In this document: positions 23,255-36,669 of the stretch, piece after piece
Layout of the letters: each line of letters opens with the position of its first letter
How positions within the stretch are numbered: position 1 is the stretch's first letter
Assembly (NCBI GenBank): GCA_024180945.1
Contig: JAKSGN010000007.1
Coordinates: 4,030,001-4,094,000, forward strand
Reading direction: 5' to 3'
Source: Macrophomina tecta
Lineage: Eukaryota > Ascomycota > Dothideomycetes > Botryosphaeriales > Botryosphaeriaceae
DNA length: 64,000 bases
The notes under the pieces: model-generated
What the model was told of the DNA's origin: nothing
The model's input: the letters and a program-made list of their open reading frames with translations, nothing else
Databases searched by the model: none
Program-made: the position numbers and the translations under genes

Positions 23255-26200
23255 ATGACCGCCCCGCGCAGCAAGGTCGCCGTGGGCTCGGCGCCATGGA
23301 TTCTGAGCGAGCGCCAGCAAGCTGCCCAATTCGTCGAGCAGGAGGTCGACGAGTTCTCCTACTCGGTGCGCAATGAGATGGAATGGCTGAACGAGCACAT
23401 GGCCGAAATCTTCACCCGTCCGGAGCTGTGCGTCCTCCGCGACTCCGCAAAGCGTGTCCGCAGCGCTAACACACTACTCAGGAACGTCGCCGACGCATTC
23501 AAGACACCCGGCAAGTTGCGTGGTAAGACGCCGCGCACAGCTCGCAAGCGCAATCCCCTGGAAACGCGCGCCGTAAGTACCCACGCGTCACTGGCCCTAA
23601 GCATGAGCTAAAAGCTCCCGTAGCCATTGACAGACATATTCGCTCCCAATCCCGCCAATGCGCCCAGTCCGACCCGCGAGAACAGCTTCTACAAGCAGAT
23701 TGAGCAGATCCAGATTGCAGAGGACCCAGAGGACGCCGACATGCCGCCCCCGCCCCAACCAGCACAAGATCCTCATCACATTACCGATGCCATTCCACCG
23801 GGAGATTCGGGATACCATGGAATGACCGATGATGAAATGGAAGTTGATGAGGACGGTTCCGTCGCAAGGTTCTCCCCTCACAAGCAGAGTCCCGTCAAAT
23901 CGGTACATTCGTCGCCCTCCAAGCCTCAGGAGACCCCGGCAATGTCTGCATCAGCATCGTTTGTGTCGGCAAAGGAGGACATGGAGAACCAAACCCACTC
24001 ACAGATCAACATCTCTGGCGACGACGACGTAGAGGAAAACAGCGGTGATGATGAAGAGACCGCGCATGAGAATGAAATGGATTTAGCGTCAACACAACGG
24101 GATGAGTCGCCTGTTCAGCAGGAGCATGATCAACCTAAGTCCCCGCAATACAGCGTGGGCGATCACACTGCTTCCGTTCGTCATTCGGGTATGAACATTG
24201 TCCAGGACCAACAGGAGGAACAAGAGCAAGTAGAGGAGGATGGAGCAAGGACGCCGTCTGAGGGGTCCAGTCCTGCGAAACCTCTTTTGCGGAAGAGTAG
24301 CCTTACTTTCTCTTCCTTACCCGCCCGCGAGCCTCTTGCAGGCAAGAGGAGCATGGGCAACAGGGCTTCGCGTACTAGTCACGTTGATCAGTACAAGGCA
24401 CGCAGCAGTCACTTCGGCAGATACACCGGCGGCAAAAGCTTGGGCGGTTCTCAAGCTGTTCAGCCTACCCAAGATGAGGACAAAGATATGGCTGACCGCG
24501 AAAGCGAGGACGAGAAAGAGGAGTTGCACACCAAGACGTCCACCCAACGCCTTCATGAACGTATCAATATGCTTGCTAAACACCAAGAGTCGAGAGCATC
24601 GAAGTCCATTTCGGAAAGCGACTCCCAAGAGCCGAACTACCCGCAACTCCCATCACAGAATGATGGAGCAATGACAGCACCAGAAACTTCTACTAAAGCT
24701 GTCAAAGCACCAAGCCCAGTGCCGAATATTGAAGATGAAGAAGACGAAGAAGAAGACGACGACGATGACTGGATTGCTCCAGTCACTAAGAAGCCTCCAC
24801 CGCCCGCTCTCACTCGCCCAGCTCTTCGCAAGAGCAGCTCAGCTGATGTCATGGAAAAGATAAACGGCAAGTCTTCTATCGGTGGTCTTGATGCAGATCT
24901 AGCAAATCTGCCAGCTTCAGAGAAGAAATCCCCTGTCAGGGCCCGGCTTGGGCACGTAAAGGCCGTTTCGGTTCCGAATTTCGGAACTCCCGCAAAGACA
25001 GCAGCGAAAGAGGCTGAATCCTCACACAAGAAGGCCCTTTCAAATTCCGACCCAGATTTATTGCAGGATCTCGACTCGAACACCCCTGTGGGTTCGCCTT
25101 CGCGAGGCGATGACGGGCCATTGAGTGCATCAAAGACCAAGTTCTTTTCTGTTTTGAAATCCGCCAAAAGTATATTTGCAAGTAGTGCAGGTGTGAGCGC
25201 TCAAGCCAAGTTAGAAGCCCTCTCCCCTTCATCGGCCAGGATTAGAAACAAGGCACCTGCCATGGAAGAGGTTTCGAGTCCATCAAGACCGACACTCTCG
25301 TCAATTTTCGACAAACCTGTCAATCCTGCAAGCCCACCGAAGCGTCCCGCGACCGCCATAGGCACTCCCATGCGGGCAACCCGTGCATCACTGGAGCGCG
25401 AACGGAAAGAGAAAGAACTAGAGGCACAGAAGGAACAAGAAGAGGCATTGGAGAAGGAGCGGGAGGAAGAAGAGGCGAGCGCGGCCGCAGAAAAGGCAAA
25501 GCAGGGCAGTAAACCGGTGAAGGAGAATGCAAGTGCACGGCTGGGTGCTGTCAGCCGCGCTGATACCGTCTCCTCACGGGATGACGATTACACCTCAGCC
25601 GATGATGCCCCTAAGCCTGCCTCTACAAAGCTAGGACGCGGACCGCCCAAGATGAGGGAACCCAAGAGCCGCTTGCTCAAGCCTACTGGTAGCAAGGAAG
25701 CCCTCAACAAGCCGAGACAGATCAGAGTTGGTCTTGGGTCCCAGAGAACACATCCGACCAACGCGGACTTGTCCAAGTCCCTGCACGGAACGCTTCCTCC
25801 CTCTGCCAAGACTTCTGGTGATTCCGCGAACAGTTCTTTTACCAAGAGTACAGGACCAGCTGGCGCGCCAGTTGCCAAGCCTACTTCTTTGGCGTTGGCT
25901 GCCAAGAACAAAGAGAGGGAAGAACGTGAAGCTCAGCGCAAGGCCGAGAAGAAGCGGGCGATTGAGCAACAGAGGGCTGAAAAGGCCGCAAAGGCTGAGG
26001 AAGAACGCCGCAGGGCCGATGAGGAGCGGAGAGCTGAGGCCCAGCGAAAGGCTGCTGAACAACAAAGAGCCCAGGAAGCCAAGAGAGCGGCAAGCAGGCA
26101 GGCTTTGGCTGCAGAGGCGAAGAAACAGGAGCAGCTGCGTGCCAAGGCTGCCAGCAAGCAGACCAATGATCTCGTAGGTTGCATTCTTACCGAGTTTGTA

Positions 26201-27195
26201 CGTTGTCTAACAATCAACAGGCTCAGGCTCTCTCGAAAGAGAAGGCCGCAACTATCCATGGTCACCCCCGCGGTGATCTGGGAGGGGCTCGGCCCATCTC
26301 GAGAGTGAACACTGTCCTTAACATTCCTCCTGTTAACCCGGCGAAGCCTCCGAAACGTTTCCATGCTGAGGAAGAGGAGCCCGCATCGCGCCCTCAAGCT
26401 CCGCGCAATGGACCTGCATTCCAGCAATTGAATGCTAAACGTCGCAAGACTCTTTCGGATGATGAGGAGGAGGAGCCCGCTGATAACAGGCGTTCGATGA
26501 TGGCCCCGCCGATCCGGCAATCGAACGTCCGAAAGCTGTATCCAGAGCGTGAACGCCTTCTATCGGTTATTGACAAGGCCAAGGAACCCAATAAGTTCAC
26601 GCATGGCTACAAGCCGGCACCTTCTGGATCATCTCATGCACCATCGATGTTCAAACAAACGGTGAAGGCACAGCACCAGATGCAGCATAGCAAGCTCGGT
26701 GGTCATCCCAACGATATGGCAACCATATCAAAGGCCAAGATTCCTTTCGCCAACACGCCCGGGCCTTCTTCATCTGCTGCCGCTGGACCTTCGAACACGT
26801 TCAAAACACCCTCGCGCACCACCACTGTTCCTCTTGCTTCGCCGCATTTCCCCACACCCGAGCTGCCCGAGATCGCCACAGACTCAGAGGACGAAGAATC
26901 GGATTCGGAAGCGAACAACTTCCAGGCGCCCTCGTGGGTCAACTCGCCGGCGCTCCGAGAGCTTCTCACGCAACAACAGCTCGTTGATCCGCTTGAGGTA
27001 TTCGGTCCAATCCCGCCGCTGCAAATGGAAGAGATCTTCAAGAACAAAGACAGGCATAAGAGATTCAGAGAAAGGACGAGCAGTGCTCACTGGACGGCCG
27101 ACAGACTGACCGAAGAAGAGAGAAAGAAGGACAGAGAAGGGCGTGAGAGGTTAATGAGGGATGGAGGTTGGACTTACGGCAACACGAACTCGTAG
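23255..27195 (+). CDS. SLI15: Inner centromere protein INCENP/Sli15 homologue
   Basis: Scaffold of the chromosomal passenger complex: it binds and activates Aurora B kinase (Ipl1) and places it at inner centromeres and the spindle midzone. Three exons (23255-23572, 23624-26173, 26221-27195) give 1280 residues. The N-terminal 100 residues form the conserved helix-rich block expected to bind survivin/borealin-type partners (ILSERQQAAQFVEQEVDEF). A long acidic and Ser-rich disordered middle follows. Charged helical segments lie at about residues 695-735 (ERERKEKELEAQKEQEEALE) and 860-955, resembling the single alpha-helix of INCENP proteins. The C-terminal IN-box at about residues 1190-1250 is clear (WVNSPALRELLTQQQLVDPL, then FGPIPPLQMEEIF) and carries the Aurora-binding and activation function. 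The chosen start, shortly after a 5' leader, gives MTAPRSKVAVGSAPW. Confidence 0.93.
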
Positions 27196-30100
27196 TTGGA
27201 TAGAGCAGTATTCTGAAATATGTCCAGATTCATATTGGTATACACTGCACCGAGTTTGGCGAAAGTATTCGGAGGCGTTGAGGAGCTGGATTGTACAGTA
27301 TGGATCGGTACTGGGCTTGCTGGTCGTTGGATCACGATCCGGTTGTTTTTTATGTGGGTGTCGGAATCTTGGTTCTGGTTGCATCATGGCTTCATCTGGG
27401 ACCCGGGCATTTTGTTCATTGGCGGATTCACACGCATCTGGTGTTTTGAAGGCATTGCAGCGTAGACAGCTGGGTAACATTGATTCTTTTCGTCTTTCGA
27501 AATCACATGGACTCTGCACGATGCCTTCGGGCGACCGCACGTGTACTGGAGCCGTGAATGTGTCATAGTTTCTTCAGCGTAAGGCAACTGGGTCGTTCTA
27601 GGCCCAGGGGTTGCATTTCGAAAGCCTTGTCTTCCATTGCTTCCTAGAGTGTTTACTGAGAAAGCGGGTGTCAGCGTCTTGTGTGAAAGACGATCACATG
27701 TCGTACGCTGATCTTTCACGCGCTTCATGTGAAGGGCATTGGAGCCCTGGAATATGGAGCATTATCGCTTTTCTTTAGGGGTTGCCGCTCTGAAGCATAT
27801 TATAGCCCAACATTGGTAAGCCTGATCATCGTTGAATGCTTGCACGCATCATCGGGGATACTGGTAGCACGAGTGCTACACGAGGCCCACAGCACCATTG
27901 CCACGCAGATATGCTGTCTCGATCATGGCATGGGGTATATCGATATCAGGGTTCCCTGTGCAAAAGCTCGCATACGTGACAGCGTCTGCGGCGGCGGTGG
28001 TCAGGCAAACCGCCGTATCGCGCAAAAGAGACCAGTTAAGTGTTCCCGAGCACGCCAGCCTGCCCTTCCAGTCGCCATTCCAGTATAAGCATGTGAACGT
28101 AGCACGATAACAGCGTGGAGGCGCGGTCTATGGCTGGTTGACAGCTGGGTCTCGGAGTTGTGATATCAAGGCGCCTGTCGGTTGTACATCTTGCGCTCGC
28201 ATGTGAACAACACGTCGCTAAACCTGGCAACTTTTCGGATTGGACCGTCCCCAGTCAGCGGGATCCGGAGAGCGCGCCGAGTGATGGCTTGTCACATGTT
28301 GCATTGCCAGGACCTCATCGTGCACACGATTTTGTTGTTGGCCTGAACGACTGGCTATGTTTGAGGGCTGTGCGGTGTGCAGCGAGTGGAAGTGTAAACT
28401 TGACGATCCTGGTAAGAGCAGGGGAAGCTGACTTGCGGAGCGCTCGTGCTGGCGCGTGTATGTGCGAGGATGGGGCCACCGTTTGGAGCTGTCGGGTTAT
28501 CCGAGCGAGCTTAGTGGAGACTGCCATATGCGGGATTGCTTCTGTTCAATAAGAGTGAACTCTGGGGTTCGGGTGAAGAAACGAGCGGCGAAATAGCACT
28601 ACTTGCGTTATCATCATCAGCATCATCATAATCATGACCACCGCCATCATCACGGCTTGTATACAAGCGACTGGGCGCTAAGGGCTTGTGAGGCTACTGA
28701 CGGCTCTGTGGAGACACAGCCACTCGCAAAAAGGGTCCATGCGCAATCGAACAATTGTGCACATCGTACGAAGCTGTTGCTGCTCTCTCGGTACTCGAGA
28801 GCCCCTGCCAGAACTTGACAGTATCGTGAGATTTCAACAGAAAGGAAGATCTATGGGCCTGCGAAGCGAATCGGATTACATAACGACAATGCGTTAGGAT
28901 ATCAGTGTGAAATTCTGGTGAGCAACCCCAAACAAGCTCGGGAGCCAAGGCAGGTCTGAGGATAGGGAGCCTTTTTGTCGGAAGTCAGTGGCAATTTCAG
29001 CAGGCAGACTGAATGGCTCAGCTATACATGCAATAAAGGCTTAGTCCCAACAGCATAGAAACCTCCGCACGAATAGCATTCGAAGATGCCGGGACACGGA
29101 ACCCGAGTTTCGGGGCGCCCGGAGCACGCATTTGTGCAAAAACCGGGCGAAACTACCTATAGCATAAACGAAAGATGGTGGGATGCACATGAATAACTGA
29201 GCTGGAATGGTTGGATGTTGAATATATTCCGCCACGGTACGTGTAGTACACACAGGGAACCGAACAGGCCGTGCTGTTCCTGCTGACGATGGCTTCCATG
29301 CGGAAATTGAGTGACAGTGCCACTCTCGCCCGACAGTGATGGCTCTGGTGATTGATCGCAGTGCAACGAGAACCGATGGGGGTTCTGCAGGAAAGTTCGA
29401 CGGGCGAACGAGGACGCACGCCATGGCCTCGCCGCATTTGACAGCGGAGAGCAGTAAAAATAGCGAGCGAGACACAGGGAATGGGGTTTGAAACAAGCGA
29501 TTTGTCGCATTGTATAGCAGGCCTCAGGGGCCCGATTGCCACGGGAGCTGACAAGGAACCGGTTCCGTCCGCGTTGATATCAAGACAGCGGGTGGTCGGC
29601 AATCCGTAAGAACGAAGGGGCATACCCAGCAGATATTGCTGCCTGGGCTGCTACACGCCTCTTTGGCTGCAGAGGAGCCGGGAGAGGCACAGGGAGGTGG
29701 CGGGTGGCGGCGCGGGGCTACAGCAGGGGCGGCATCGAGGTTGTTGAGGGTTGGATGTGTGGCGGCGGGCGAGGCACATGCGAAGCCGTGGGACGCGCTT
29801 CACGTGTGCTGGGCACGCGGGCTTGGGATGACGTATGCCGGGAGGTCGCGAGCGGCTGCAGGTGGCTGTGGGCGTGCTGATGCGGCGACACAACACCGGT
29901 GATATCGCAGCAGCATGGCCGGGCTGGCGGCGGCGATTGGCGGCCGTCAGCGTTTGATGAAGGACCACGGACCCTGCATCTGCAGCGCGCTATCTGCGAA
30001 GCCCGGAAGCAAAAGTGTGCCGCGACACGCTTCTGGCCCGCCGCCTGGCTCTCAACAATCGGTTGCGCCTAGTAAGAATCGAATAAGCCGCTTTCACATG

Positions 30101-30261
30101 TGAAAACACGCCGCCGTGCTCGTAGATAAGCTCTTGCGCGCCATACCGACCCCCGGATTTGCGACTCTTGTGCCCATCAACCCCTCACTGGATGGTGTCA
30201 TCGTGCTGGCCTCTGCTACTGCTTCCATCGCCGCTGTCGTTGGCGCTCTGGGAAGGACCAC
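27196..30261. other. Long intergenic stretch, no gene seen
   Basis: About 3 kb between two plus-strand genes. Open frames are short and contradictory. A CAT/CAC-rich run near 28610-28655 is simple sequence. The right end must hold the promoter of the 30262 gene. I recognised no RNA gene. Confidence 0.5.
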
Positions 30262-31371
30262 ATGGCGCTGTCGAGAACCGTCTCCCAGATGTCTCAGCGA
30301 TCGCGCTCCAGGGACACCAAGCCCTGCTGCGACGACGATGTGCCCTCGTCCGTCTACGCCATTCTGCCTGCCGTGATTCAGAGCCGCATCCCGCGCCTGA
30401 AGTCTCTCCGTCGGACCGTTAGCGATCTCCGAAGTCGCCCGCTGGCATCATATGCTGCCTCGCCGTGTCCCACGTCCCACATGTCCCATGGCGCGCAGAC
30501 CCCCCCGCCGAGCTATTCCTCAAGACCCCCCTCCAGCGCTCAAATGCGGCGCGGGTCAGGCGTCTCTGACCGCTCGCTGTCAGATGATGGTCTGGTCGAG
30601 GAACGTCCTTCGTCCTCGTCCAGCGCGGCCTCTCTTCCAGTGTATCGGACTGTCGAAATGCCGGGCACCGTGAATTGGAAGTTTGCCAGTCAGGGTAAGA
30701 CTCTCTTGACCCGACGACGACTGCTTACATGCTGATACCGCCCAGGCCTGAACCTGCTCACTGCAGCTCTCCAGGACTATACCACGCCCGATGGCTGCAG
30801 TGGAGAGACGTCGTCGTTTGGACGTACGCTCTACATCCAGGCCTTGACGCTGCTCTTGAAAGGCCTTCCATGCGACCTGAGCACCCAGGAGAAGATGTCC
30901 ATTGAGACGTCGCTGCCGCCGGACATCGTCAAGGTGATCCACGTCGACCTCTCCAGCGGTCAACTCGTATGCCAAGGCAAGCAGCATGTCTCGGAGCCGC
31001 AGCGGCCGCCGCCAGAGCCGTCCTGGCTACATCGCCTGCTTGCCTCCAGCATCATTCAGTGCTTCCTACTCTTGCACCTTCTCCTCCCGTACATCAAGCT
31101 GTTCATCGGCCATGCGTACAGATACGAGCGGCAGCACCGAATATCGGAAAAACTGGTGTCGTCGTCGATCAACACGGTTGATGAGTTGGGCAGGAGGAGC
31201 ATTCGATTCACAAACGCCATCTTCCAGATGAACGACGGAAAGGTGGGCCAGGCTATCAACGACCTGACGCTGTGGTGGCTGCGCGGGGTCACGGGCGGAA
31301 TTCACGAGGGCGTGAACGAGGGATTCCTACTGCTTGGAACGAGGAATGCCGTGCAATGCCCAAAGTCGTAG
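30262..31371 (+). CDS. Conserved fungal membrane-associated protein of unknown function
   Basis: Two exons (30262-30694 and 30746-31371) give 352 residues. The first 130 residues are Ser/Pro/Arg-rich and probably disordered. The second exon opens with an ordered, Leu-rich region (LLTAALQDYTT; LYIQALTLLLKGLPCDLS) followed by one strongly hydrophobic stretch (SIIQCFLLLHLLLPYIKLFI), a likely membrane helix at about residues 245-265. A further ordered part (INTVDELGRRSIRFTNAIFQ; LWWLRGVTGGIHEGVNEGF) ends the protein. No signal peptide is visible, so the N-terminus is probably cytosolic. I do not recognise a named family. Confidence 0.75.
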
Positions 31372-31875
31372 CGGAGCCGGTGGAAGCAGTGAAATAGAAT
31401 TAGTGACTTTTTGGAATAGCAGACCTGAGCTTGGCGTTTCCGCGACGGAGTGGGGCGGCGAGGGCGGCATGATTCAGGCAGAGCAACACGGCTATCGACT
31501 TCACATCTGATATGTTTGCGTCTAAATATGCAAGACGGCGGTGTCTCTGGACGGAGATGCCCACCGACTTGAGGAGCTTTGTGTGCCCAGAAAGGCTGAC
31601 CAGTGCCGGCTCGAGAGCGAATGGCGGCCATCCAAATTCGCGGCAGCCCGAAGCAGACTAGCGGGGGCGGCGCGACACGGACTTTGGCTGATAAGTGCTA
31701 GAAAAAAGTATCGCGCTGCGCGACCCTTCGCCTTCAACAACTATCTGCCCAGTACTTCTGGCGGTATTGTTCTCAAGCCACTCCCCACCACACACTCTCT
31801 CTCCCGCTCTGCTCGCAGACCCTTCCACGCATCACCCCACAGATCCTCATACACGCAATCCAACTTCTCGTTGCC
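31372..31875. other. Intergenic, promoter of the MSS116-like gene
   Basis: Short gap between two plus-strand genes. It holds the 3' flank of the membrane protein gene and a pyrimidine-rich leader before the ATG at 31876. Confidence 0.5.
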
Positions 31876-33953
31876 ATGCTCGCACCGCTTCGGAGATGCC
31901 CTGCATCTCTGCCTCGAGCTCTCAGTGCCACGGCTTTGACACGCACAGCTCTGCGCAACCAATCAATCGTGGCCCCACGACCCGTTTTCTCCTCGCGACT
32001 CGCTCCCCGGATTTCCCTTCGCGCATTCCAGTCCAGCGTTCGCTTGGCCGACGCCTCCAACTCTTCGCAGGATGAGCCTCGTATCACCACCTTCCGTGAG
32101 CTTGGGGAGAAGAACATTGTCCATCCCAACATTGTCCGCGCGGTAGTGCGAGACATGCGCCTGGAGACCATGACTGACGTGCAGTCGGCGACAATCCACC
32201 AGGCCATTCAGGGAACTGATCTGTGAGTACACGAGGACGGGCAATACCCGGATTTATTGCTGACAGCAGTAGTATTGCGCAAGCAAAGACTGGAACCGGC
32301 AAGACCGTTGGCTTCCTTCTCCCTATGCTTCAGAACATCATCTCCAAGGACCCGGCACTCGGAGACCACGACAGGTTCCGCAGGCGTCGCCCGTCCACCG
32401 ATATCCGTGCCATCATCATTTCTCCAACAAGGGAATTGGCGGAGCAGATCGCCGTCGAGGCTCGCAGGATGACTGCTTATACTTCTATCAAAGTACAGAC
32501 CGCTGTTGGCGGAACTGGCAAGAAGGAAGGCATGAGGCGTATCATGAGAGAGGGCTGTCACGTCCTTGTCGCCACCCCCGGTCGCCTGAATGATATCCTC
32601 AGCGACCAATACAGCGGGCTCAGCGTCCCCAACCTGGATTACTTGATATTCGACGAAGCCGATCGCCTACTTGAGAGCGGCTTCTGGGCAGAGATCCAGG
32701 CCATCAGCGACAATCTTCCCGATCGGAACGTTAGAGATCGTCAGACTATCATGTTCTCGGCCACCATTCCCAAAGAAGTCGTCAGTCTCGTCCGCCAGAC
32801 CCTCAAGCCTGGGTTCCACTTTGTCAAGACCGTTCGCGACGATGAGGAGCCCACCCACCAGCGCGTCCCCCAGAAGGTCGTGATGACACGTGGCTATGAG
32901 ACTCAGCTACCTGTGCTCCTGGAACTTTGTCAGCGGGAGGCCGAGGCCTCTATGGCGGCTGACAAGCCGCCTTTCAAGGCTATCGTCTTCTTCAACTCTC
33001 TGAAGGAAGTCCACGTTGCGTACAGTGCCTTTAAGGGGATTCGCCGCAACCAGAGAAGGAAGGGCGCCCTATGGGAAAGTGATCTGTTAAGCATTCATTC
33101 CAACCTCACACAAAGCTCCAGACAGAGGATGGCGGATACGTTTAGGGCTGCCAAAAGAGCTGTCATGTTCTCGACAAACGTCTCTGCCCGCGGTATGGAC
33201 TTTCCAAATGTCACACATGTCATACAGCTTGGCCTGCCGAGAGATCCTGCCGATTACATTCATCGGATCGGCCGTACCGGTCGTGCCGGGAAGGAGGGTG
33301 AGGCATGGCTGATCCTTCCAGAATTCGACGACAGTGCCCTGAGGACCAGTCTGAGTCATCTGCCGATCAAAGAAGACAGCTCTCTTGCCACTGCCCAGGT
33401 CGATCTGCATGCGCTGGAAGGTGCTCCTGAACACGCAGCTGAGATCATACGTCACGTTCAGGACGGCTTCAAAGAGATCCCGCGCGAAGAGTTGCAGGAC
33501 GCTTACCCTGGCATCATTACTGCCAACGCTAATGCAAAGAACAGGGGCGTAATTTTGGATTCGATGCAGACCATGGCAACGCAACTTTGGGGGATGGAAT
33601 CCCTGCCCCCTCTCCCTCCCTACGTGCACCGAGCCATTGGGCTTGAAAACACTTCCAGAGGCGGACCAGCAAGAGGTGGATATAGCCGTGACTCTGGACG
33701 CGGCTCATCGCGGGAAAAGCATAGTCGGAATCCATCAGCTAGGAACACTCGCCCATGGGAGGGAAGGGGCGGTTTCTCTAGAGATTCCTACGACAGGCCT
33801 CGTGGGGGCGGTTTCTCCAAAGATTCCTACGACAGGCCTCGTGGGGGCGGTTTCTCTAGAGATTCCTACGACAGGCCTCGTGGAGGCTCCGGCCGCAATT
33901 CATCGTTTGAGCGACGCGACAGGAGAAGTTCGTTCGGTCGGGATATGAACTAG
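31876..33953 (+). CDS. MSS116: Mitochondrial DEAD-box RNA helicase (MSS116-like)
   Basis: ATP-dependent RNA helicase/chaperone expected in the mitochondrial matrix, where MSS116 aids group I/II intron splicing and RNA processing. Two exons (31876-32222 and 32273-33953, TAG acceptor) give 675 residues. The N-terminus is Arg/Ser/Ala-rich without acidic residues for about 55 residues, a good mitochondrial presequence. Helicase motifs are complete: Q motif region, Walker A AQAKTGTGKT (about 118-127), PTRELAEQ, TPGRL, DEAD (about 242-245), SAT, and HRIGRTGRAG. The C-terminal tail is Arg/Gly/Ser-rich and contains three near-identical 13-residue repeats (RDSYDRPRGGGFS), a basic RNA-binding tail like that of MSS116. 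Splicing into L-I-A-Q-A restores the canonical motif I, which fixes the acceptor. Confidence 0.92.
33769..33885 (+). repeat. Three tandem 39-bp repeats inside the helicase gene
   Basis: Copies of a 39-bp unit (GGTTTCTCTAGAGATTCCTA followed by the rest) lie in frame and encode the RG-rich repeats of the helicase tail. The copies differ by a few bases (CTAGAG versus CAAAG). Confidence 0.9.
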
Positions 33954-34873
33954 AATAAGGTTGACCGAGGGCTCAAGCTGCGTACGATGTTTCATGTTGT
34001 GGGCTGAACTTGGAGGAGAAGCATGCTGCATCGGGCTGGCGTTGCGGGCTCGCCTTGCGAATATTCCACTCCGGTGTAATGGCACTATATACAATTTGTT
34101 GACGGCATCCTGTTCATGTACGAATAAAAAAAGGAGGGACAAAGGGGGCGTTCTCGGAAAATAGATACCAATTGGCATCGTTGACGAAAAGAAAGACCGT
34201 AATTTTTCTTGGAAGAGGAAGGCGTTCGGACATCTCCAATCAATCTGTACGACACTGCTCATCTCCACTTTGCTCTTGTTTGATGCGCCTTTTTGCAGTA
34301 CGCTTTCTGGGTCCGTTGTACAATAGGTACGTGGGGTTGCACATTCAGCGCATCCAGGGCCAAGGGAAATGGCATAAAATCTGATGATCTTCGTGATATT
34401 CTCCGAGAAGCCGACTAAGGAAGGATGGCAATTCCAGAATGGGTAGAACATACAGCGCCTTGTCTCAGATTTCAATCCGTGAGAGTCTTGCTCCCCGGCC
34501 ATGAGTCTAATATCAGCGCTCATGAAACCACCTGCATCGTGCGCTGCTTCAGGCAACCTGTGAAGGCAAGCGATGTCGAAGATTGGGGGCAAATAGCGAT
34601 AATGATGACTGATCAGAGTCTTCAGCGTGAGCTTCGAGATGTATCGATAGAAGCGTGGCACGTGATGGTGGCCAAAGCGTGAATTAGCGCGGGCTGGTGA
34701 CGCCGGGGGATGCTGCACCTCTCTGCTCTTCGAGGGTAACACAACCTGACCCGTTTCCTGCACCTCCCTCTCGCGCACACCGCAGAATCCAAGCCCCTTT
34801 GAACGCCAGCTTCCCTCTCGATCGACGCCTCGCAATCTCATCAACGCTTCGAGTCTCAACCACCTACGCAACC
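33954..34873. other. Intergenic, promoter of RAD6
   Basis: Contains the 3' end of the helicase gene and the promoter and pyrimidine-rich leader of RAD6. No other gene is supported. Confidence 0.5.
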
Positions 34874-35697
34874 ATGTCGACCGCCGCGCGCCGACGTCTC
34901 ATGCGCGACTTCAAGGTACGTACATGCGAGCAACGGCCAGAAGCGCCACAGCCCCCACTCCGGCCCTCCACGCAACATGCTCAGCGCTCGAGATGCGAGA
35001 GAAATCATGGTTTATTGCATCGATGCTGACGCTGTTCCGTATGCAGCGGATGCAGACCGATCCGCCAGCCGGTGTGTCTGCATCTCCCATTGCCGACAAT
35101 GTCATGACCTGGTATGCTGCCTCTCCTGCCCAGCTCTCCATGACGTCTGTGATGGCCTCGTCGTCAAGCGTTCACACATATCCATTCCCGCGACGTCCCC
35201 GCCAGCAGTACGATTGCTATGATCATGCATGCTGACGCGAGTCCTCGGACCAGGAACGCGGTGATTATCGGCCCCGCCGACACTCCTTTCGAGGATGGCA
35301 CGTTCCGCCTGGTGATGCACTTCGAAGAGGCGTACCCCAACAAGCCTCCGGGCGTCAAATTCATCTCGACGATGTTTCACCCGAACGTATACGGTACTGG
35401 CGAGCTCTGCTTGGATATCCTACAGAATAGATGGAGCCCGACATACGATGTCGCCGCGATCTTGACCAGCATTCAGAGGTACGTTAGGGGACGCACTGCC
35501 TGGTGGTTGGGAATATCCCCGCAAAGCCCCCAGTGCACAATATCTTCAATGCGGATCGCTGACGTGACGGCAGCTTGCTCAACGACCCGAATACCAGCTC
35601 GCCGGCCAACGTGGAAGCGAGCAATCTATACAAAGATAACAAGCGCGAATACATCAAGCGCGTCCGGGAGACGGTTGAGAAAAGTTGGGAGGACTAG
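34874..35697 (+). CDS. RAD6: E2 ubiquitin-conjugating enzyme RAD6/UBC2
   Basis: Attaches ubiquitin to histone H2B (with Bre1), to PCNA (with Rad18) and to N-degron substrates (with Ubr1); acts in the nucleus and cytosol. Four exons (34874-34915, 35047-35111, 35254-35478, 35574-35697) give 151 residues, the usual length for filamentous fungi. The conserved N-terminus [19 protein letters not shown] is intact, the HPN motif is followed by the catalytic Cys at residue 88 ([13 protein letters not shown]), and the C-terminus ends in VEKSWED without the long acidic tail of the budding-yeast protein. All exon joins fall within codons or at codon ends and recover an unbroken family sequence. The ATG lies in a good context (ACAACCATG). 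Confidence 0.97.
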
Positions 35698-36669
35698 GGC
35701 GGGCCGAAGGTCATGGTCATGGCGTAGCATGACTGATGCAACTTCACTGTGGGTGGGGGGGAATATGTTAATGGGCGATGGCACAATTACAGGGTCTCTT
35801 TTTCATTTTCAGGGTCTTCAGCGGACATGGAGGGGAGTCATTGGATGATTATCGATAGTTCTAGCATGGCTTGCGGGATGGCGTACGGAGCGACGTCCCG
35901 GTCTATAGTAGCACAATTTAAGTCTTTGTGTTTTTTTTTTTCCCCTCCACCGTCAGAGCCCTGACGTGCTGACATGCCGTGGCGATGGCGTGGAATGGGA
36001 CGAACAGGCCGAGGTAACGGCGCCGCACGCGACTCGGAGGAACGTCTGGGCGGCGGCGGCGTGGGGCGCGCAGGGCGGCTGCGATGCTGCAGGCCGGCTG
36101 TTGACGCGGGCTGCAGACTGCGAGAGGGCTGCGAGAGGGCTGCGAGGGAGCTGGGCCGAGTGAAGAAGGCAGCGCAGGTGCGTAGGCGGTGCGACGCAGC
36201 ACGCGCGCGCTCGCGGAGGCGGATGCGGCTTGGGGCAGCGGGCTCCAGCTGCAGGCACTGCCTTAGCGCGGTCGGCGAGCCGGTCAAGCTGGAGCCCAGT
36301 GGCCCAGCACGCCGGGGTGGAGATCAACTGTCAACAACAATTTCAAAGCCGCAGACCGCCAGAACAGTCAGCAGTCTTTTCCCCTCCCTGGCTGGCGCGC
36401 CGACGCCTCTCCTGAACTCTCCGCGCGCCCGTCTTCTGTCTTTCTGCGCTTGCCCTGCCAGAGAGACGACGCCGCCTTCCCTGCCCGAGCTAAACTGCCA
36501 GGGCCCGGCGAAATCACTACACCGCCAGCACATCACCTCCCCCCATCCCTTGGACACCGCGGAAAACATCCGAGCGCCCGCGAGTGAACAACCTCCCAGG
36601 CGCCCCCCGAGCCGACTCGACACATAACCACAACGGCCGCCGGGCCTCAGCTGCCCCATTACCGCAACC
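35698..36669. other. Intergenic, promoter of the kinesin gene
   Basis: Holds the 3' flank of RAD6, a T-tract at about 35931-35941 and a GC-rich region leading into the kinesin leader. No gene supported. Confidence 0.5.

Noticed and set aside
28600..28660. A CAT/CAC-rich run looked like a repeat array
   Set aside because: It is irregular simple sequence with no constant unit or spacers; there is no CRISPR-like structure, nor would one be expected in a fungus.
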